Assembly (NCBI GenBank): GCA_001986395.2
Contig: MQVO02000044.1
Location: forward strand, 1 to 64,000
Length of the DNA: 64,000 nucleotides
Direction: 5' to 3'
Source of the DNA: Irpex lacteus
Taxonomy: Eukaryota; Basidiomycota; Agaricomycetes; Polyporales; Irpicaceae
This document shows, in pieces, positions 9,905 to 22,770 of this stretch. The first letter of the stretch is position 1. The number at the start of each line of letters is the position of its first letter. Both the position numbers and the translations under genes were made by a program. The notes beneath the pieces are model-generated. The model did not search any database, had not been told where the DNA came from, and saw nothing but the letters and a program-made list of their open reading frames with translations.

Positions 9905-12380
9905 ACTCTTGTAGTTATCAAAGCCAGTAAGAGAGGTCGTATGTAAAGGTCGTCGGTGGCACAAGCCGTACAAAGCCCTGAGCCGGGACTAGACGCCAGT
10001 TCCCATCAGATCTTGATTGCTAATGCCGTATTTGGTATAGTAGGTTCGCTAGCATGGCTTTTCCCGTCATGGACGAACTGGGACAAACTGCACAGTTCAT
10101 TCTCACGCACAGCTTCAAGTTCGTCACACAACGCTCTAAGTCGTATATGACTACGGCGATGAGGGGAGGAAGACTGAAGTTGGTCGGTCGGTCCACCTAC
10201 TGTTCAGTGCCACGGACAAGCGTGCTGACAGCCAGTTGAGATTTCCATAAATTTGAATAGTCAACTGATTTATTATCTTAGAACTGCCATTTGTTCACGA
10301 GTACACTCTCACGGTCATCGTACTAGCACTTCTAACGAGTGCTGATGCGCATCTGTCACAACGGCGGAAACAAAGCTGGCTCCGTTCTAGACTTCGTGCA
10401 AGGCCGTCGGCACGGCTGGCGCGGGGTACACAGCAGATGCGCCATCATCAGCGGTGTACGAAGTTCTTGACAGTCGGGTGTAGGTAGAGCGGCCATGCGC
10501 TCCGCCACTGCGCTGACTCCTTGGACAGATACATTAACTCCATGGTGCTTCGAAGCACAGCTTTGCCCCTTTAGAGTCCCTGTCATAGGATTGACGGGCT
10601 TCGATGTCACCGCTCAGGAGATCCTTCAGGAGGGCTAGTAAGTTTTGAACATTCGGGGAACTCACGTATGGTAGCGCCCAATAATCATCGATGCTATGAA
10701 CGAAACGGGAGCACTGAACTAGACCCCCTTGGTGACGACATGACAAGTCGGTATGTCGTCGTAAAATTTCTGTTCTCTAACCAAAAGATCTGCGCGCCCG
10801 CAGGTTGGAACGGTAAGCAGCAGCAGCTTATTCAGGCGTTTCAAGTTGTGGGTACGCCTACCCCCTACCATGGTAGTGTGGCCACCATCATTCGCTACCC
10901 CATAGCAGTGGTGCTTACATGGCTCCCTCACATTCAGTCTCCAATGGCAACTATGATCCGTTTTGTACGTAGTCTGACCGCTACAGTACCCACAGAAAAG
11001 CCAAGCTCCTGGCAAAGAGCCATGCTATCGCCACACGAACCCATCAGTATGATAGCAACAGCCGGCCAAGCATGTCCGCATATGTCAAGTTCATTATCTG
11101 TTGCAGTACTACCTCGCATACACATTGTCAGAAAGGTGTCTGAGTATCCATCACGTACAAACAGACGCACCTGGAAGTAATGCTCGGATGGACTTCCTGT
11201 TACAGCTACTTATCAAATAACAGACAGGAGGAATGTATGAAGCACGAAGCCGCGTAATAGAAAGTCCTCGACAGATGAGTGGCTTCAGGTATTACGTGGT
11301 ATTTTGCTGACCTTAGTGCTGCCTCAGGCCACGACATGACTTCTTTACGGTTTGTCGTTGGATTTATAATCCTTGCTTCAACACGAGGCTGTCGCCTGTC
11401 AAAATCGTCCAAATCCCGAACATGAGGAAGAGTAGTATGTGTTGAAGCCGCCCCAGAACACCCGTTTATCCGCGGACGTTGAACGCAAACCTACATAAAG
11501 TTACGTCTCAGTCTTCCCAAACGATATGAGACTTCACCGCCATGATTGACAGCCAGTGTGCTGGAGGTGTACCGTGTATCTTGGACACCGAAGTGATTGT
11601 TCTCCACCTTGTAATGTGTACGGCGGAGTAACTCCCGACATAAGCCACACTAAGTATATGTCAATCTTGACGGTTCCTGACTCTGCAACGGTCAGCAAAT
11701 GAAGATTGGCGTGCCTTATCCTCTATAGCGTAATCTGACATACCTCTGTTTTGTTGCATTGCTGCCGCAGCGCTTTGTTTCTGGCACAAACAGCTCAGCG
11801 AGCATAAGATAGTGCGAGGGTACCCGGCAAAGATGACCTTGAACCGAGGGTCGCCTCCGGAGAAACAGCACCACACGGCAGGTACATGCGGCTAACAAGA
11901 GAGAATGGACTATACCTCTAATGTACCGCAGTTCCCTATCTGCTGGGATGCCGCGGGTCTGTGCATCCGCCAAGTTACCCGGCTCGAGGATATTGTTATC
12001 GGAATTCGCCTAGACTAGTCCTACTGAGGTTCACCGAAAATAACGGATAACTATACGCCTTTTGTGAGGCATGAGCATTCCAGGTCGCGTCTACGCATAG
12101 CTCTCCGCGACCAACCTAGACGAACCGTCAATCTACTTGTAGCCATCTCCCTGCGCGGTGGATGATACTGTGCAGTTGCTGGATTGACTCAGGCCGGACT
12201 TACAACTCGAATGTGCTCGAATGTCCTAGGGCTAAGGACATGAGCTGGCCCGTAACTATCTTGTCAACTCGAATGATATGTCCTCTCTAGCCTTGGGCCT
12301 CATGATTGAACACGGTCCGGTCAGTGACTGCGTTGCAGTCCATTGTAGAATAAACTCTACCCCGCGGTGAGTCGAACGTT
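9905..12380. other. Gene-empty stretch
   Basis: About 2.5 kb with only short, unrelated open frames on both strands. None shows a recognisable domain, splice-supported extension or biased composition. The first part must hold the promoter of the histone deacetylase. Nothing else is identifiable by eye. Confidence 0.6.
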
Positions 12381-13042
12381 GAGTGACTTCCCGTAAGCCT
12401 TTGGGTCGAGTTTGGGTCAGGTTTGGGTCGAAATCTAGATGAGAGCGTGACATTTTTCAGAGTCCGACGACGTGCCAAGCCGACCGGAAGAAAGTTGGTG
12501 TGTCCCAAACGCTGCCCAAACGACGAAGTCTGGCCGTCCGGTCGACCAGGACGGCCAAACGCATTTCGTTGACCTAAACTGTGTGGCGCTGCACAAGCGC
12601 CCATCTCTATACCTTGTATGGTATCTTGCATCAAGTCGTCCATGCGCACAGGGCTTCGGATATCAAAAGCCATGGCGTCGGCGTCTCCCTCTCTTTTCCT
12701 GTCTTTTCACGTTTATAGATGTATCCTGGCAGCTGTACGCATAGAATTCGGCTCTATGATAGGAAATAGTGTGATTCATATGTATGTCTAGTCTCAAGAT
12801 GCCTGCATGGAATCGACAGGATGTAGCTTCGAAATACCGGCTGAGCGCGAGTAGACGCCAAAAGCGACTCAAGATCTCTCGACGTCATGCTCAACGACGT
12901 CGACGACCCAAACCCGACGGTCTATTCACATGGGCGCCATCGTTTAGGCCCAGGGTGCTGCGGGATCAATCAAGATTGTCACACCTATTCAAACTCCGCC
13001 CTTTGACCCAAACTCGACCCAAATCCTTACGGGAAGTCACTC
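12381..13042. mobile_element. TIR-bounded short element (MITE-like), 662 bp
   Basis: Positions 12381-12419 and 13004-13042 are inverted copies of each other, 37 of 39 bases matching (GAGTGACTTCCCGTAAG then two mismatched bases then TTTGGGTCGAGTTTGGGTCA). TTTGGGTC recurs three times inside the left arm. A further inner match (GCGTGACATTTTTC against the inverse of the right side) suggests subterminal repeats. The centre contains a perfect 9-bp-arm hairpin (12531-12557). Frames inside are short and show no transposase motif, so this would be a non-autonomous element. No clear target-site duplication was found next to the arms, so the true ends may be slightly different. Confidence 0.6.
12531..12557. 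repeat. GC-rich hairpin inside the TIR element
   Basis: Arms TGGCCGTCC and GGACGGCCA are exact reverse complements around a 9-base centre that itself contains GGTCGACC. Confidence 0.6.
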
Positions 13043-16000
13043 ACTGTATCATCACTAGCCGGCCGTGTAGAAGCAGTCAGCAGCCCACCTTCGTCTATAG
13101 AACGCCTAGGATTTTAGTCTCAGATCCATCTGGAAGCGTGCGGTGATGATCGACCCAGGGAGAGATGCAAAGATGACGATATACGTGTTACTATCGCGGA
13201 AGCAAAATATGTCTGGAGGTGCCTGTAACGCAACGCAAATTAGCTATCTGCGATGATTCGTGCGGTCCAGGCTAGAGACTACGTCTCCGCACCTGCTCCA
13301 CGGGCCCGCCACACCATCGAGGGTTGGGCACAGAAGATATTGCTGTGGGAAAGCTCCAACATTATCTCAGTACTATGCACCGCGAGAGCAGACCGAAAAT
13401 ACGACCGCGTTGTATTTGTATGGCTGCATTGGGTTCACTAAGAAAGTTGAAAAGACGCTCTCGTACTAACCGACAATTCGGGCGTAGGCCACTTTTGTCC
13501 GACGGCAACCGGACATCTGTCGGTGCGCCGTCGGTAGGCCCATCAGTCTTATCTGGAACATTGTGACATGGTGGCAGTCGAGGTTCACGTCATGATCACA
13601 GTCGAGTAAAATGTGTACCAGGTTATTTTGGGGAGAAACCAGCTATCGAAACATACGAGCCGATACAGTCGATGCCGCTTATTCACCTGATATAGCTGAG
13701 CTGCGTAAGCACTGGGTGACTGGTTCTGCCAAGGGGAAAAATTGTCATATGTTCGTGCCCCAGCGGCACGATGCGGAATTGCGAATACGAGGAACGCCCA
13801 GTTGGAAGGCTGCAATATCTGAGAATGAATTTGAAAATCAGTTTCGTACTGAGCCATCACAAATGGCGGAGACTGATGCGGTGAGGCGCCAGAGCATGAT
13901 ACTAAGTATGTGCTGCAGTCGTTTGCGGGACCGTTTGTAGATGCTCCTTACCCGGGTTCTCAGCTTCAGAAAGCCAGTCGTTGCTGCGGTGTGCAATGCA
14001 TATTTTGGAATACGATCGCAGGTGAGCCATGGTCGGCTTGTGGTGACAATTCTGGGGTGCGAGTACCATAACAGGCCTCAGTTAATGGACAAAGCGTATA
14101 CAACGCCGTTTGTCTGTCGACACTCACCTTGACATGCAAAACAAATGCTAAGAGAGAATCTATGCATACGGTCACTCAACATTAGCCGGGCGAATCAGGA
14201 ATTCAGCCACGCAACGTACCCGCAGATAACAGCTGTCCAGATATGAGCAACTCAATAGGCATCGAGTCGCAATTATACAGCATGGGGCGAGGATAGAGCG
14301 TTGGACAGGGCTGTCAACTTCAATAGTGTACCAGGCAACTGATAGGATGGTGAGTCGCCGATAAGATGAGCCTTCGAACGTTTGCTGTGTACCGCTTCGT
14401 GCCCCCATATCATAGACAAACTAATAGGCTGGCATCATCCGTACCGGCATGATAATCAATGAGATGCAGCTCTTTGGAGAATCCATCACCAGCTGCGAGC
14501 GTTATGCGTTTCGATGAGAGGCTTGATACTGTACGTACTCGATACATGGGATGGCCTCGTGAGTCGGTGGATTATCGTGGAAACGCTTGGAAGGATGATC
14601 ATGTCGAATTGAGAGATGCTTACCGCCTACCCTATTTCCAGACTAAGTAGAGATAGTCAAGGTCTGTTGCGGTGATCAAAATGTCGTTCGACAATGTTGA
14701 AGTTGAACCCTGGCAAACCTTCACGGTTTCCCACGTGGTTGGTGGCCCTGCAGGGCGCTCCCAGCTTCATGGCGCCGTAGTCCGAACAATGAGGCTGGCC
14801 ACCACCACCCACAAAACGCGAAGCTCGAGATATCTTCTGCTACTTAAATGTCAGTGAGGGGCGTTGCAAACTGAACGACTTGTCTTAGCTGGTATCATTG
14901 AGAAACTCCGCTCGGTTCCTCAACATCTTGAATATTCAGGTAAGCAATCCTTTTCGCGAATATGAGACTATCTTACCACGGAAATTACATCGCGAGATAT
15001 AGGCACAAAGACTGGGGTAAGTAGCACGTTAGAGGCTAGTTTTGGGAAGCATTCAATCCAGAGAAGTTTCAAGAAGGATGCGCTATCTGCGTTCGCCGAT
15101 ACATCGACCTGGCCCTGATTTTCTGCGTTCTGCATCCTTGCTGTGCGACGTTCCAGCTCGGCCCGTACTTGGTAATAGCCCAAACAGGTCTGCAAACACG
15201 ATAGGTCAGCACCGAGCTAAATGGGACATTTCATTTAGATTCTGCGCACAAGGCATATTGATCTTGGTACAAATGCTACAAAAGCATACAAGAAAAGCGA
15301 ATACGAAGCGATCGACCGTCACACAAACAGTTTATAGTGGATCCTGACGATCTGCATGATCATCCTCCGTGATGGAAAGCAATGGAGGCAGATACGTCTG
15401 CCGTTCGTTGGACAATCGGCGGCCGAGGCCGTAACCCACCTTTACCTTGCAAAGGTATGTCATCGCCGATTTCTGTCGTTGTGCTGTTGTGTCCTTTGGC
15501 GTTGTCAAGGCTAGTGCCTGGCACTAGAAGCTGCGTTGAGTAACAACGTGGCGTGTGTGAGGGGAGTCGGCATGGCGCACAACAAAGAAGTTGTTGGCAG
15601 TCAGACAACAGCACAGTCTGGGATTGGCCTGGGACGTCTGGCCCGGCTGTCGGACAGTCGGGAGTGCTGCCACGCGAGCTCGTGATTCAGGCTGCGTGAT
15701 TGTCCAAACGCGTGGCAACCGGGGTGGTGAGCTCTTTGGACGGTGCTCCCCCATGCCCTAGGCCTGCTATGCGGGGGCGGTAGCATATCGATCGAGGCAG
15801 CACGGGTGCGAAGCTTCACGAAAAGCTTGACGGAAGTATTTTGGACTTGTACTCGGCGACTTGCAGGGGAGCTGACGCGATGGAGGCGGAGGCATCTCTA
15901 GTGCATCTCTGGATCAGGGGAGAAGGGCGACACGCGGGTTCCGGAATCTGAGATGAAATAATGTATGTTTATTTTCCAGGATGACGCCACAGCTTAATAT

Positions 16001-16716
16001 GACATTACGTACGGGAGAAGCCGCAAGGGTTCTCCTTTTCGCAGGAACAAGCGTTTGGGCCCATTCATTTACGACGGCAGCGTCTGCCAGCGACGTTCAT
16101 GGGAGGCACACCCGACAAGAGAGGCAGCGTTTAAAGCAAAGTTCTCTCCCACCAATTGCTGAGACTGTGCCCCGCATCGCAAACCAACGTTTATCAGCTC
16201 CGATAGAATTCAGATAAATCGCCGCCATCTGAAATAATTGTATGTTCTCGGTCGTCGCGTTTCATGTCTCTAAGCGCCAGACGTTATGCCGGCGAAAGCC
16301 TACCGGTGCGCAAAATTGCTCCTTTCGGGTGGTATCAGTCTATGAATTGTGCAATTCTGCTAACGACGGCGTTCCAGGTAATGCTGCCATCAATCGGTCC
16401 AGCAGCATTGTGTCAGTGCGAGCGTTTGGGGAAAATATATAATGCTGCGCTGTCTCACATTATCCTCGTGCGCGCGTTTGACGGAAAAAACCGTGCACTG
16501 TCTTTTCACGACGTACGGAGTCAACGCGGCGGCAACTCTTCTCTGATCATTCCCACTTCTTGAATTTTGGCTATACTGAATCTGGGCATTCGCAGGGTTT
16601 GCGACAGATAAACTCGACACTCGTCGATTTCCCAGGTTCCGAACCGATCTACATCAAATCTGCAAAACTTCTATAAGTCAACCTCCGCGACATAGACCTC
16701 CCCTCCCCGACCCTTC
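13043..16716. other. Gene-empty stretch
   Basis: About 3.7 kb without a recognisable gene. Open frames such as 13611-13940 (+) and 15601-15819 (-) are short, isolated and lack domains or convincing splice partners. The last few hundred bases are upstream sequence of the zinc-finger gene. Confidence 0.55.
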
Positions 16717-16722
16717 TTATAA
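16717..16722 (+). promoter_or_regulatory. Candidate TATA box of the zinc-finger gene
   Basis: TTATAA lies 57 bp before the ATG at 16780, next to a pyrimidine-rich tract (about 16695-16716). Both are common in fungal core promoters. Confidence 0.4.
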
Positions 16723-16779
16723 CCGACCCTGCATCTCTTCTGCAGGTCGTTCCGCCCTCAGCTTGTTCGAAGCTTCGCA

Positions 16780-18773
16780 ATGTCTTCTCCTTTGAACACT
16801 CACCCTACTTCCTCGCACCGGCAAAGCCAGCGCTCTCATAACGACGCCTTGCCACCGTTGTCGACTGCACCTCGCGCAGCTCAATCGGAGTCTCCTCTAA
16901 GTACGACACTTCCGAGCCCCTCTGGTTATCCAGCAGCGAAGAAGAAGTACTCTTGTAACGTATGCGACCGAGGCTTTACAACCAGCGGTCATCTTGCGCG
17001 ACACGCCAGAGTTCACACAGGCGAGCGCAATCACAAATGCCCCTTTCCGGGATGCGAAACTCGATGCTCGAGGCAGGATAATCTACAGCAACAGTGAGTA
17101 AATTGTTCAGTCCCTTCGTTTGTCTGGTGGATCCGCGATTAGCATGCACGCGTCGTCGAATTCAGACGCTTGTGGTAATGCCAATTGCATGAGGGCCTTC
17201 GTTGTTGGCGTAATGTCTCTTCGTCACGGATACTTGGTTTGCTAGTATGGATTTTAAAGCTGTGGTCAACGTGGTTTGCTCGAACCCACAATTTAGGACG
17301 CTGGATCAGTTCAGTGGCCCTTCACCATTGCGACTGCTCGCGACTTCTTTCTCATCCTCCGGTGCATTCCTTCAAATCTGATTCAAATTTTGATATAGTT
17401 ATCGAATCCACATGTCTCCTGGCTCCCGTCGAACATCGGGGGCCGTCACTAGAGCACATATGACCAAGCAGCAAAAGGCCATCGCTCAGGACGCGCCGGT
17501 GTCGTCGCGTCGGCGAACCAAATCACCTCCACTTCCTTTGATTGGTGCAGACCAGTCTGCTCCCAATCCCCATTGCATCACAACTTCACCCATAACCTCC
17601 TCGGCGAGTGTTTCGTTCCCGCCTCCTCCCGACACTCCCCCTCCTCTAGTCGACGCTTATCAATCGTCGCAGCCTCCTGAGAGTGTTTCCGGCCGTTCAT
17701 CGAGTCGTTCGTCTCCTGAGATATCGTCATACGCTCCTACCTATCCCTCCACGAGCGCCCCGCACTCGGCAGCGAGAGTATCGCATTCCCCTGAGGCCTC
17801 GTATGCTGCCAGCCCGCGTCATCCTGTTATACAGTATGCTCAGAGTGCAGACGCGTACGCGTATCCCGACGCCGAGCAAGCACCTTCTCCTGCTTCAAGC
17901 TCTGGTGGACACTTGTCGTCTCAGCCGCATTCTGCTCATCCAGTCTCGCCGCAGTCGCCTTACGGCTACCCGGCGCATTATGGCATGCAACACAATGGCG
18001 TCAGCCAGGTTCCCAGTGGGATGTCAGCAGCTCGCACATCAGGTAAGTCTCTATGCTTTCTCCAGTTAGGTTTTACTTCATGTATTAACAAATGCCCAGC
18101 TACATCATTAGCACCTTTGCGAGGTACTCCGCCGCCGCCACTAGCACAATCCTCGGTCTATAGTCAGAGTTATACGTCTAGCTCGACAAGTACCTTGATT
18201 CCCCACAATGCTTCAAGTGGACTTTCCATCGCGGGGTACAACACCTCTCAGGGTCGGGACGTCTCGTCACAGGGACACTCTTCCAGCGTCACCCCTACGT
18301 CGGCAATCGCACAACAACCTTATTCCCATCACTATCTGCCTCAGAACGCTCAGTCGGTGTCAGCTTCGCATCACTACACGCCACACGGAACGCCGTCTCA
18401 AAGTCGTCAAAGTTCGCCTCCGGTGGTTCTCGCGCCGATCCAGAGCGACCGCCTTCCCCGCGGCGGGCTGCACAACGGTCAACATCAGCAACAGCAGCAA
18501 CAGCACTTGGAACGCGCAGTTGCGTCGCAAGGACAGCATGTGGGACTGACATCGTCGTACCCTTCGCACATGCACCAGTCGCAACCGCAGCACACCCAAG
18601 GCGGTCAGCCTCAGTATGGGTACTCCACGTACTCGACGTTGTCTGCCAACCAGGATCACCACCAAGCGCACAACAACAATCATCATGACAACTGGCGTAC
18701 TGAGCATTACCACTCTGGTCGTCCTGCACTTTCGCATTCGCACTCGATGTCGTCCACCGGTCTAGCCGTTTAG
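16780..18773 (+). CDS. C2H2 zinc-finger transcription regulator, Nrg1-like
   Basis: Two tandem C2H2 fingers lie near the N-terminus: residues about 57-79 (CNVC...HLARHARVH) and 87-109 (CPFPGC...NLQQHYRIH), joined by a TGER linker. The second finger is completed only across the first intron, which strongly supports splicing at 17094-17398: exon 1 ends CA and exon 2 supplies T of the metal-binding His. A 57-bp intron at 18043-18099 is also likely; it is in frame but has perfect GTAAGT...CAG ends. The spliced product is 543 residues. The finger pattern FTTSGHLARH plus SRQDN resembles yeast Nrg1/Nrg2, repressors acting on glucose-, stress- and filamentation-related genes. The rest is Ser/Pro/Gln/His-rich low complexity, including a poly-Gln run near 18487-18503, as usual for activation or repression regions. 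Target genes cannot be inferred. Confidence 0.85.
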
Positions 18774-19281
18774 GGGACAATGTGCTCGTTGGAAGGTTTT
18801 CGCGACGGCGACGACCGAGACGAGCGAATACGTCTCATTTCCTTCTCTGGTTTATGCTCATGTGTTCGTTTGATTTCTGCTGGCTATCATTCTTGTTTAA
18901 TGGTCCATGCTCGCTTCCGGTTCTACATGTTCATCCGCAAAACGTTATGGTCATCCTTGATCTCGCTCGGCTCGTGCTGTCGTGGCTATCGTACCTGCAT
19001 TTTTGTCACATCCCAGTTTGGATCCATCCGGCTGTCGGTTACTTACACATCGCTCTCGCTATTCTTTCATTCTCTTTACCAATTCCTTCATTTGTATCAT
19101 TGCATTTCTATAGACTTACATCGCAATCATCCATGTCATATAATATGTGATTCGGACATGTTAAGTAGAATCTCCGCAACAGTTTATATAGAATGCACAA
19201 TAAATGTGTCTATCCTCCCTAGAGACATCGCGAAGCGAACTCAACGTCTAAGTAACGTTACTTAGTGGCACCTTCCTTCCG
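18774..19281. other. 3' untranslated region and intergenic DNA
   Basis: T-rich sequence downstream of the zinc-finger gene. Two overlapping open frames (from 18780 and 18782) have an odd Cys/Phe/Leu-rich composition and no domain, and are best read as untranslated 3' sequence. Confidence 0.5.
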
Positions 19282-19634
19282 TCATTCGTCAAAGAACAAC
19301 GATAATACCGGACCGACGTGACATGTGAACTTTGAACACTGGCATACGTGCGGTGCGGTCCATGATTCCTCCAGACACGATGAGAGGATAACCTTCATAG
19401 TAAAGTCGACGGCTTCGAAATATAGAAGCGTTCCGAGGCCCGTGCTCGCCGTCTTTGCAAGTTCCCGCATAGAACGTAAAACGCCAGCGCCCAGAGGGAA
19501 ACCTAGAATGCTGGTTAGTTGGATACGACAGACCGATAGAATCCAAACGCACATCAGGAGCGCATACCTTGGGCAGCCTCGTGTCTAAAGCTCGATGCGT
19601 ACAGCAACACTGACAGCACAAGATACTTTACCAT
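19282..19634 (-). CDS. Candidate small secreted protein, 95 aa
   Basis: Exon 1 (19634-19568) encodes MVKYLVLSVLLYASSF, a short basic N-region followed by a hydrophobic core, like a signal peptide, with possible cleavage after HEAAQ. An intron (19567-19503) has GTATGC at its start and CTAAC then CTAG at its end, a good fungal branch-point arrangement. Exon 2 (19502-19282) continues in frame to a stop. The mature part would be about 70 residues, with four Cys clustered near its C-terminus (SSC, HVC, QC, TC). No family is recognised. It converges on the zinc-finger gene. The evidence is only splice signals plus frame, so it could be a chance ORF. Confidence 0.35.
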
Positions 19635-22600
19635 CGTACCACTAGCATGGACCTGCGCGGGGCATGATGCCAATACCATTGTTATAGAACGTCGACTGAA
19701 CACACCTAGACAACCTTGCAAGACCATCCGCAATTGTCCGGAGCCGTCAGATCTAGTAGACAGCGTCTGGCGGTTGTATGTTTTGCACGATGCACGATGC
19801 ACGGTTGAGCTTGCCCCAGATGCAAGAGTTGGGGCAGCGATTGGGACTATCCTACTGATCGTGGGTACATCCACGGTTATCGATGCAGCGGTGGTTTGCC
19901 TAGGCCGCGAGAGTGAGGTTCAATAACGCCGCATGCAATGCATATGCAACTGTGCTCATTGCATGATCGGCGCATTGCCGGATAAAGCACACTGGGTGAG
20001 CTTTCTGGTCTCGACGATGGATTCGCACGGCAATTAAGGCCCCTTGTAGGGTGTGGCATCCAAGTATCAGAGTTTGAAGGAGCATCGTGACTTCTGGCGC
20101 CACTACACACTCAGTGAGAGGCGCAGGTAGCTGCAGCGCCTCTCCGTGCGAGCGGATATGAACCTCAGAGCAGCCAGACGACGTCGTCCGTGAACGATGG
20201 GACTCTAGTAATCAGCCCCACCATATAGCTATACGAGTCGCGGCACAGCTAGAAGATAGGAACCCGATCCCTTCCATGCGCACTGTTGAAGGCAATGTAT
20301 AAACAAGAATCGCATAGGTGGTTTCCGCTCTCACCGCGCTCAATGGAACGATAGAATTCCGTCAATTTATCAACCACCTAAGGTGCGGATGATCTTGCAA
20401 AGTTGGCAGGAGATGAGCGTCACTGTATAGCTAAGCACTACCGTGTGCCTTCGGGATGGGCTAAAATTTACGCACAAATTATGCATTGGAACCTTCCAAT
20501 CTGTCAATGACTTATACCTTGGAAGTATGGGAGCTTCGCTGAATGACAGTAACAGTGCATATTTGGACTTGAACATCTGATATCCGATGTGCTATGCTTC
20601 TGCGGGGATCTGTTGAGATAAAGTGAAGGGCCATGAGGCATTCCATGGGCCAGACCAGCCGCCGTTAGTGCAGGCGCTGCTGTTGGCTCGGGAACAGTTC
20701 ATTTGCCGCGGTCGAATCCTAGCTGTATGTGGGTTCAAGCGTGAGAGCCCCAATCTAAATGCCCGCGAAGCATTGTCGAGGAAAGCTCCAAGTACCACGA
20801 CTATTTGGCGTGCCGTGTCAATGACATATATCCGTCAAACTATATCACTACTAGGCTGTCCCATGATCAGCTTATATTGGTACACAGCAGAGAAAGAACT
20901 CACCTCCTTACGTCGAGGGGGTGTCTGGGCACTGTTCCACAGACGCTGGGTGCCTACATGGAAGATTGTCCGTTTTACTCCTAGTAGCATAGCATGGCAC
21001 GATCGTGAGTGATTCTCCCGTGAGCTGGGAGAACTTGCCTATCCGGTGATCTTCGAGAAAGTTCCCATCGGCGCTCCCTAATCAAACGGGATTACCGCTG
21101 AGAACATGGGATCCGTGCAGGGAGGAGTTGCTGCTTCTTTTGCGCGTGTGTTAGACCATGATGAAAGGGTGTGCTACCACCATGATCAACATGCCCATTC
21201 TTTGGACCCTGTATCAGACCCTGAGTACCCTCGAACTTAGTTGAGTACGGCGAAGGAACATACTTACTATGAACATACTGGTATATGCGGCGGGCATTAC
21301 GTTGGATATGCTTTCACATGCGTCATTTGTGACCGCCAACCTGTCCAGTACAAAGAAATTTTTCGTCAGAAGCAGCTGTTGGAATCGTGTATGCCATTCT
21401 CACTCATTTTCACTCCGCGCCAAACAGCAATACGTGGGCGGCGCTATGCTTTTGTACCGACAGTTCTGCAGCTGGTTTACTTGTAGTAGCGCTTGTTAAA
21501 TTGGCGGAATGTCGTCCGTCGCCCGTCGTCCACCAGCGACCTGTTCAGTTAAAACAATCACGCTCCGTACATGCGCTATCAGAATATCACAGCACTTTGA
21601 GCTGTGATGCACGGCGTGTCTGTCACGAAAGTGGTTCAGGAAGCTTTTAAGCATATTTTACATCTCTAGAACCTACCAGCACCCGCCCCAACCACATACT
21701 CGAACACGCGCGGAACGTTCATATACGTAAACCCACGTAATGGGTGCTCGCTCAAGAGCTGCGCTGAAGAAACAGCCCGGAGCGCTGTGTATCATGACCA
21801 GCTATGTAACATATAGTATCAGAGACACTGATATAATGGTGCCATGGAGCACTAAACTCACCACATCGCACTCCCGTTCGTATTCCTGATATCAAGGTCG
21901 TTTCGCCCAGTTTTGATGTGACTCATGCACATGCGTCTAAGCTGTAATAGATGCACAGCAGCTATGCCTCTGGAGGCCATTGCTACGATATAAGGAGGAT
22001 ACCGACCGTACTAGTACGGTAGATGGCCCGAATACCTGAGGTTCCGTATCCACGACATGTCACTGTCTGGGACATGCGAAGTTAGCATATGGGCGACGTG
22101 ACAAGGATAACTCGCCGAGGAAGACGTTGTCCGCGCTCCAATGACAGACGGGCGAAAACTGTTTTCTGACGGTAACATATCCGTCCTCGAAGAAGGCTCC
22201 CTAATTTCTGGCACCACCTTGCGATAGAAGGGACCGTACCAATTTGTAGCAGCGCCAGAAATGCAGTGCATCGTCGGCCACGGTGTGACTGCAAGGTTAT
22301 TAAGTCTCACATCCCTACGCCACCTTGCTTTGACTATATGAGAGAATAACGATTCGTAGTGCGCGCTCTGGACAATATTAACGCGTGAAAATACCGCTAG
22401 TCAGGAGATTCAGTTTGTAAGCGCAATGTACTCACCGCTCCCGAGTCCCGGCTTTAATGTGATGGTAGTCATCACGTACTGAGAGCTACTCAGAGCGGCT
22501 GGACGATGATAGCGCACCCGAGTCTTCGAAAGCCAAAGTGGGGAGAGGTCTTGACGATTTCGGTGAGGAGACACGCGCTGAAGTCGTGTTTTCTCGCACT

Positions 22601-22770
22601 TGTTCATACGATCATTAGGTTATCTTCATAAGAAACTAGTGACAGGACAAACAAAACCTTACCTAGACCGTATATGACATGGAGCATGAGAACATGGAAA
22701 CCGTTGATCTTGAGATTTTGGAAATCCTATGCGTGGTATGACGAAAGCTATCCAAGAAGATGAGAGAATG
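19635..22770. other. Gene-empty stretch
   Basis: About 3.1 kb with short, domain-free frames on both strands. A small triplicated word (TGCACGA) occurs near 19787-19801. Nothing else is supported. Confidence 0.5.

Noticed and set aside
12287..12673. 128-codon minus-strand frame across the left arm of the TIR element
   Set aside because: It runs through the terminal inverted repeat and hairpin, has no domain and no splice-supported extension.
13611..13940. 109-codon plus-strand frame in gene-empty DNA
   Set aside because: Isolated, no domain, and a similar-size frame overlaps on the other strand; consistent with chance.
18780..19265. 161-codon frame just after the zinc-finger gene
   Set aside because: Cys/Phe/Leu-rich translation of T-rich 3' untranslated sequence, with an equally long frame overlapping in another phase.
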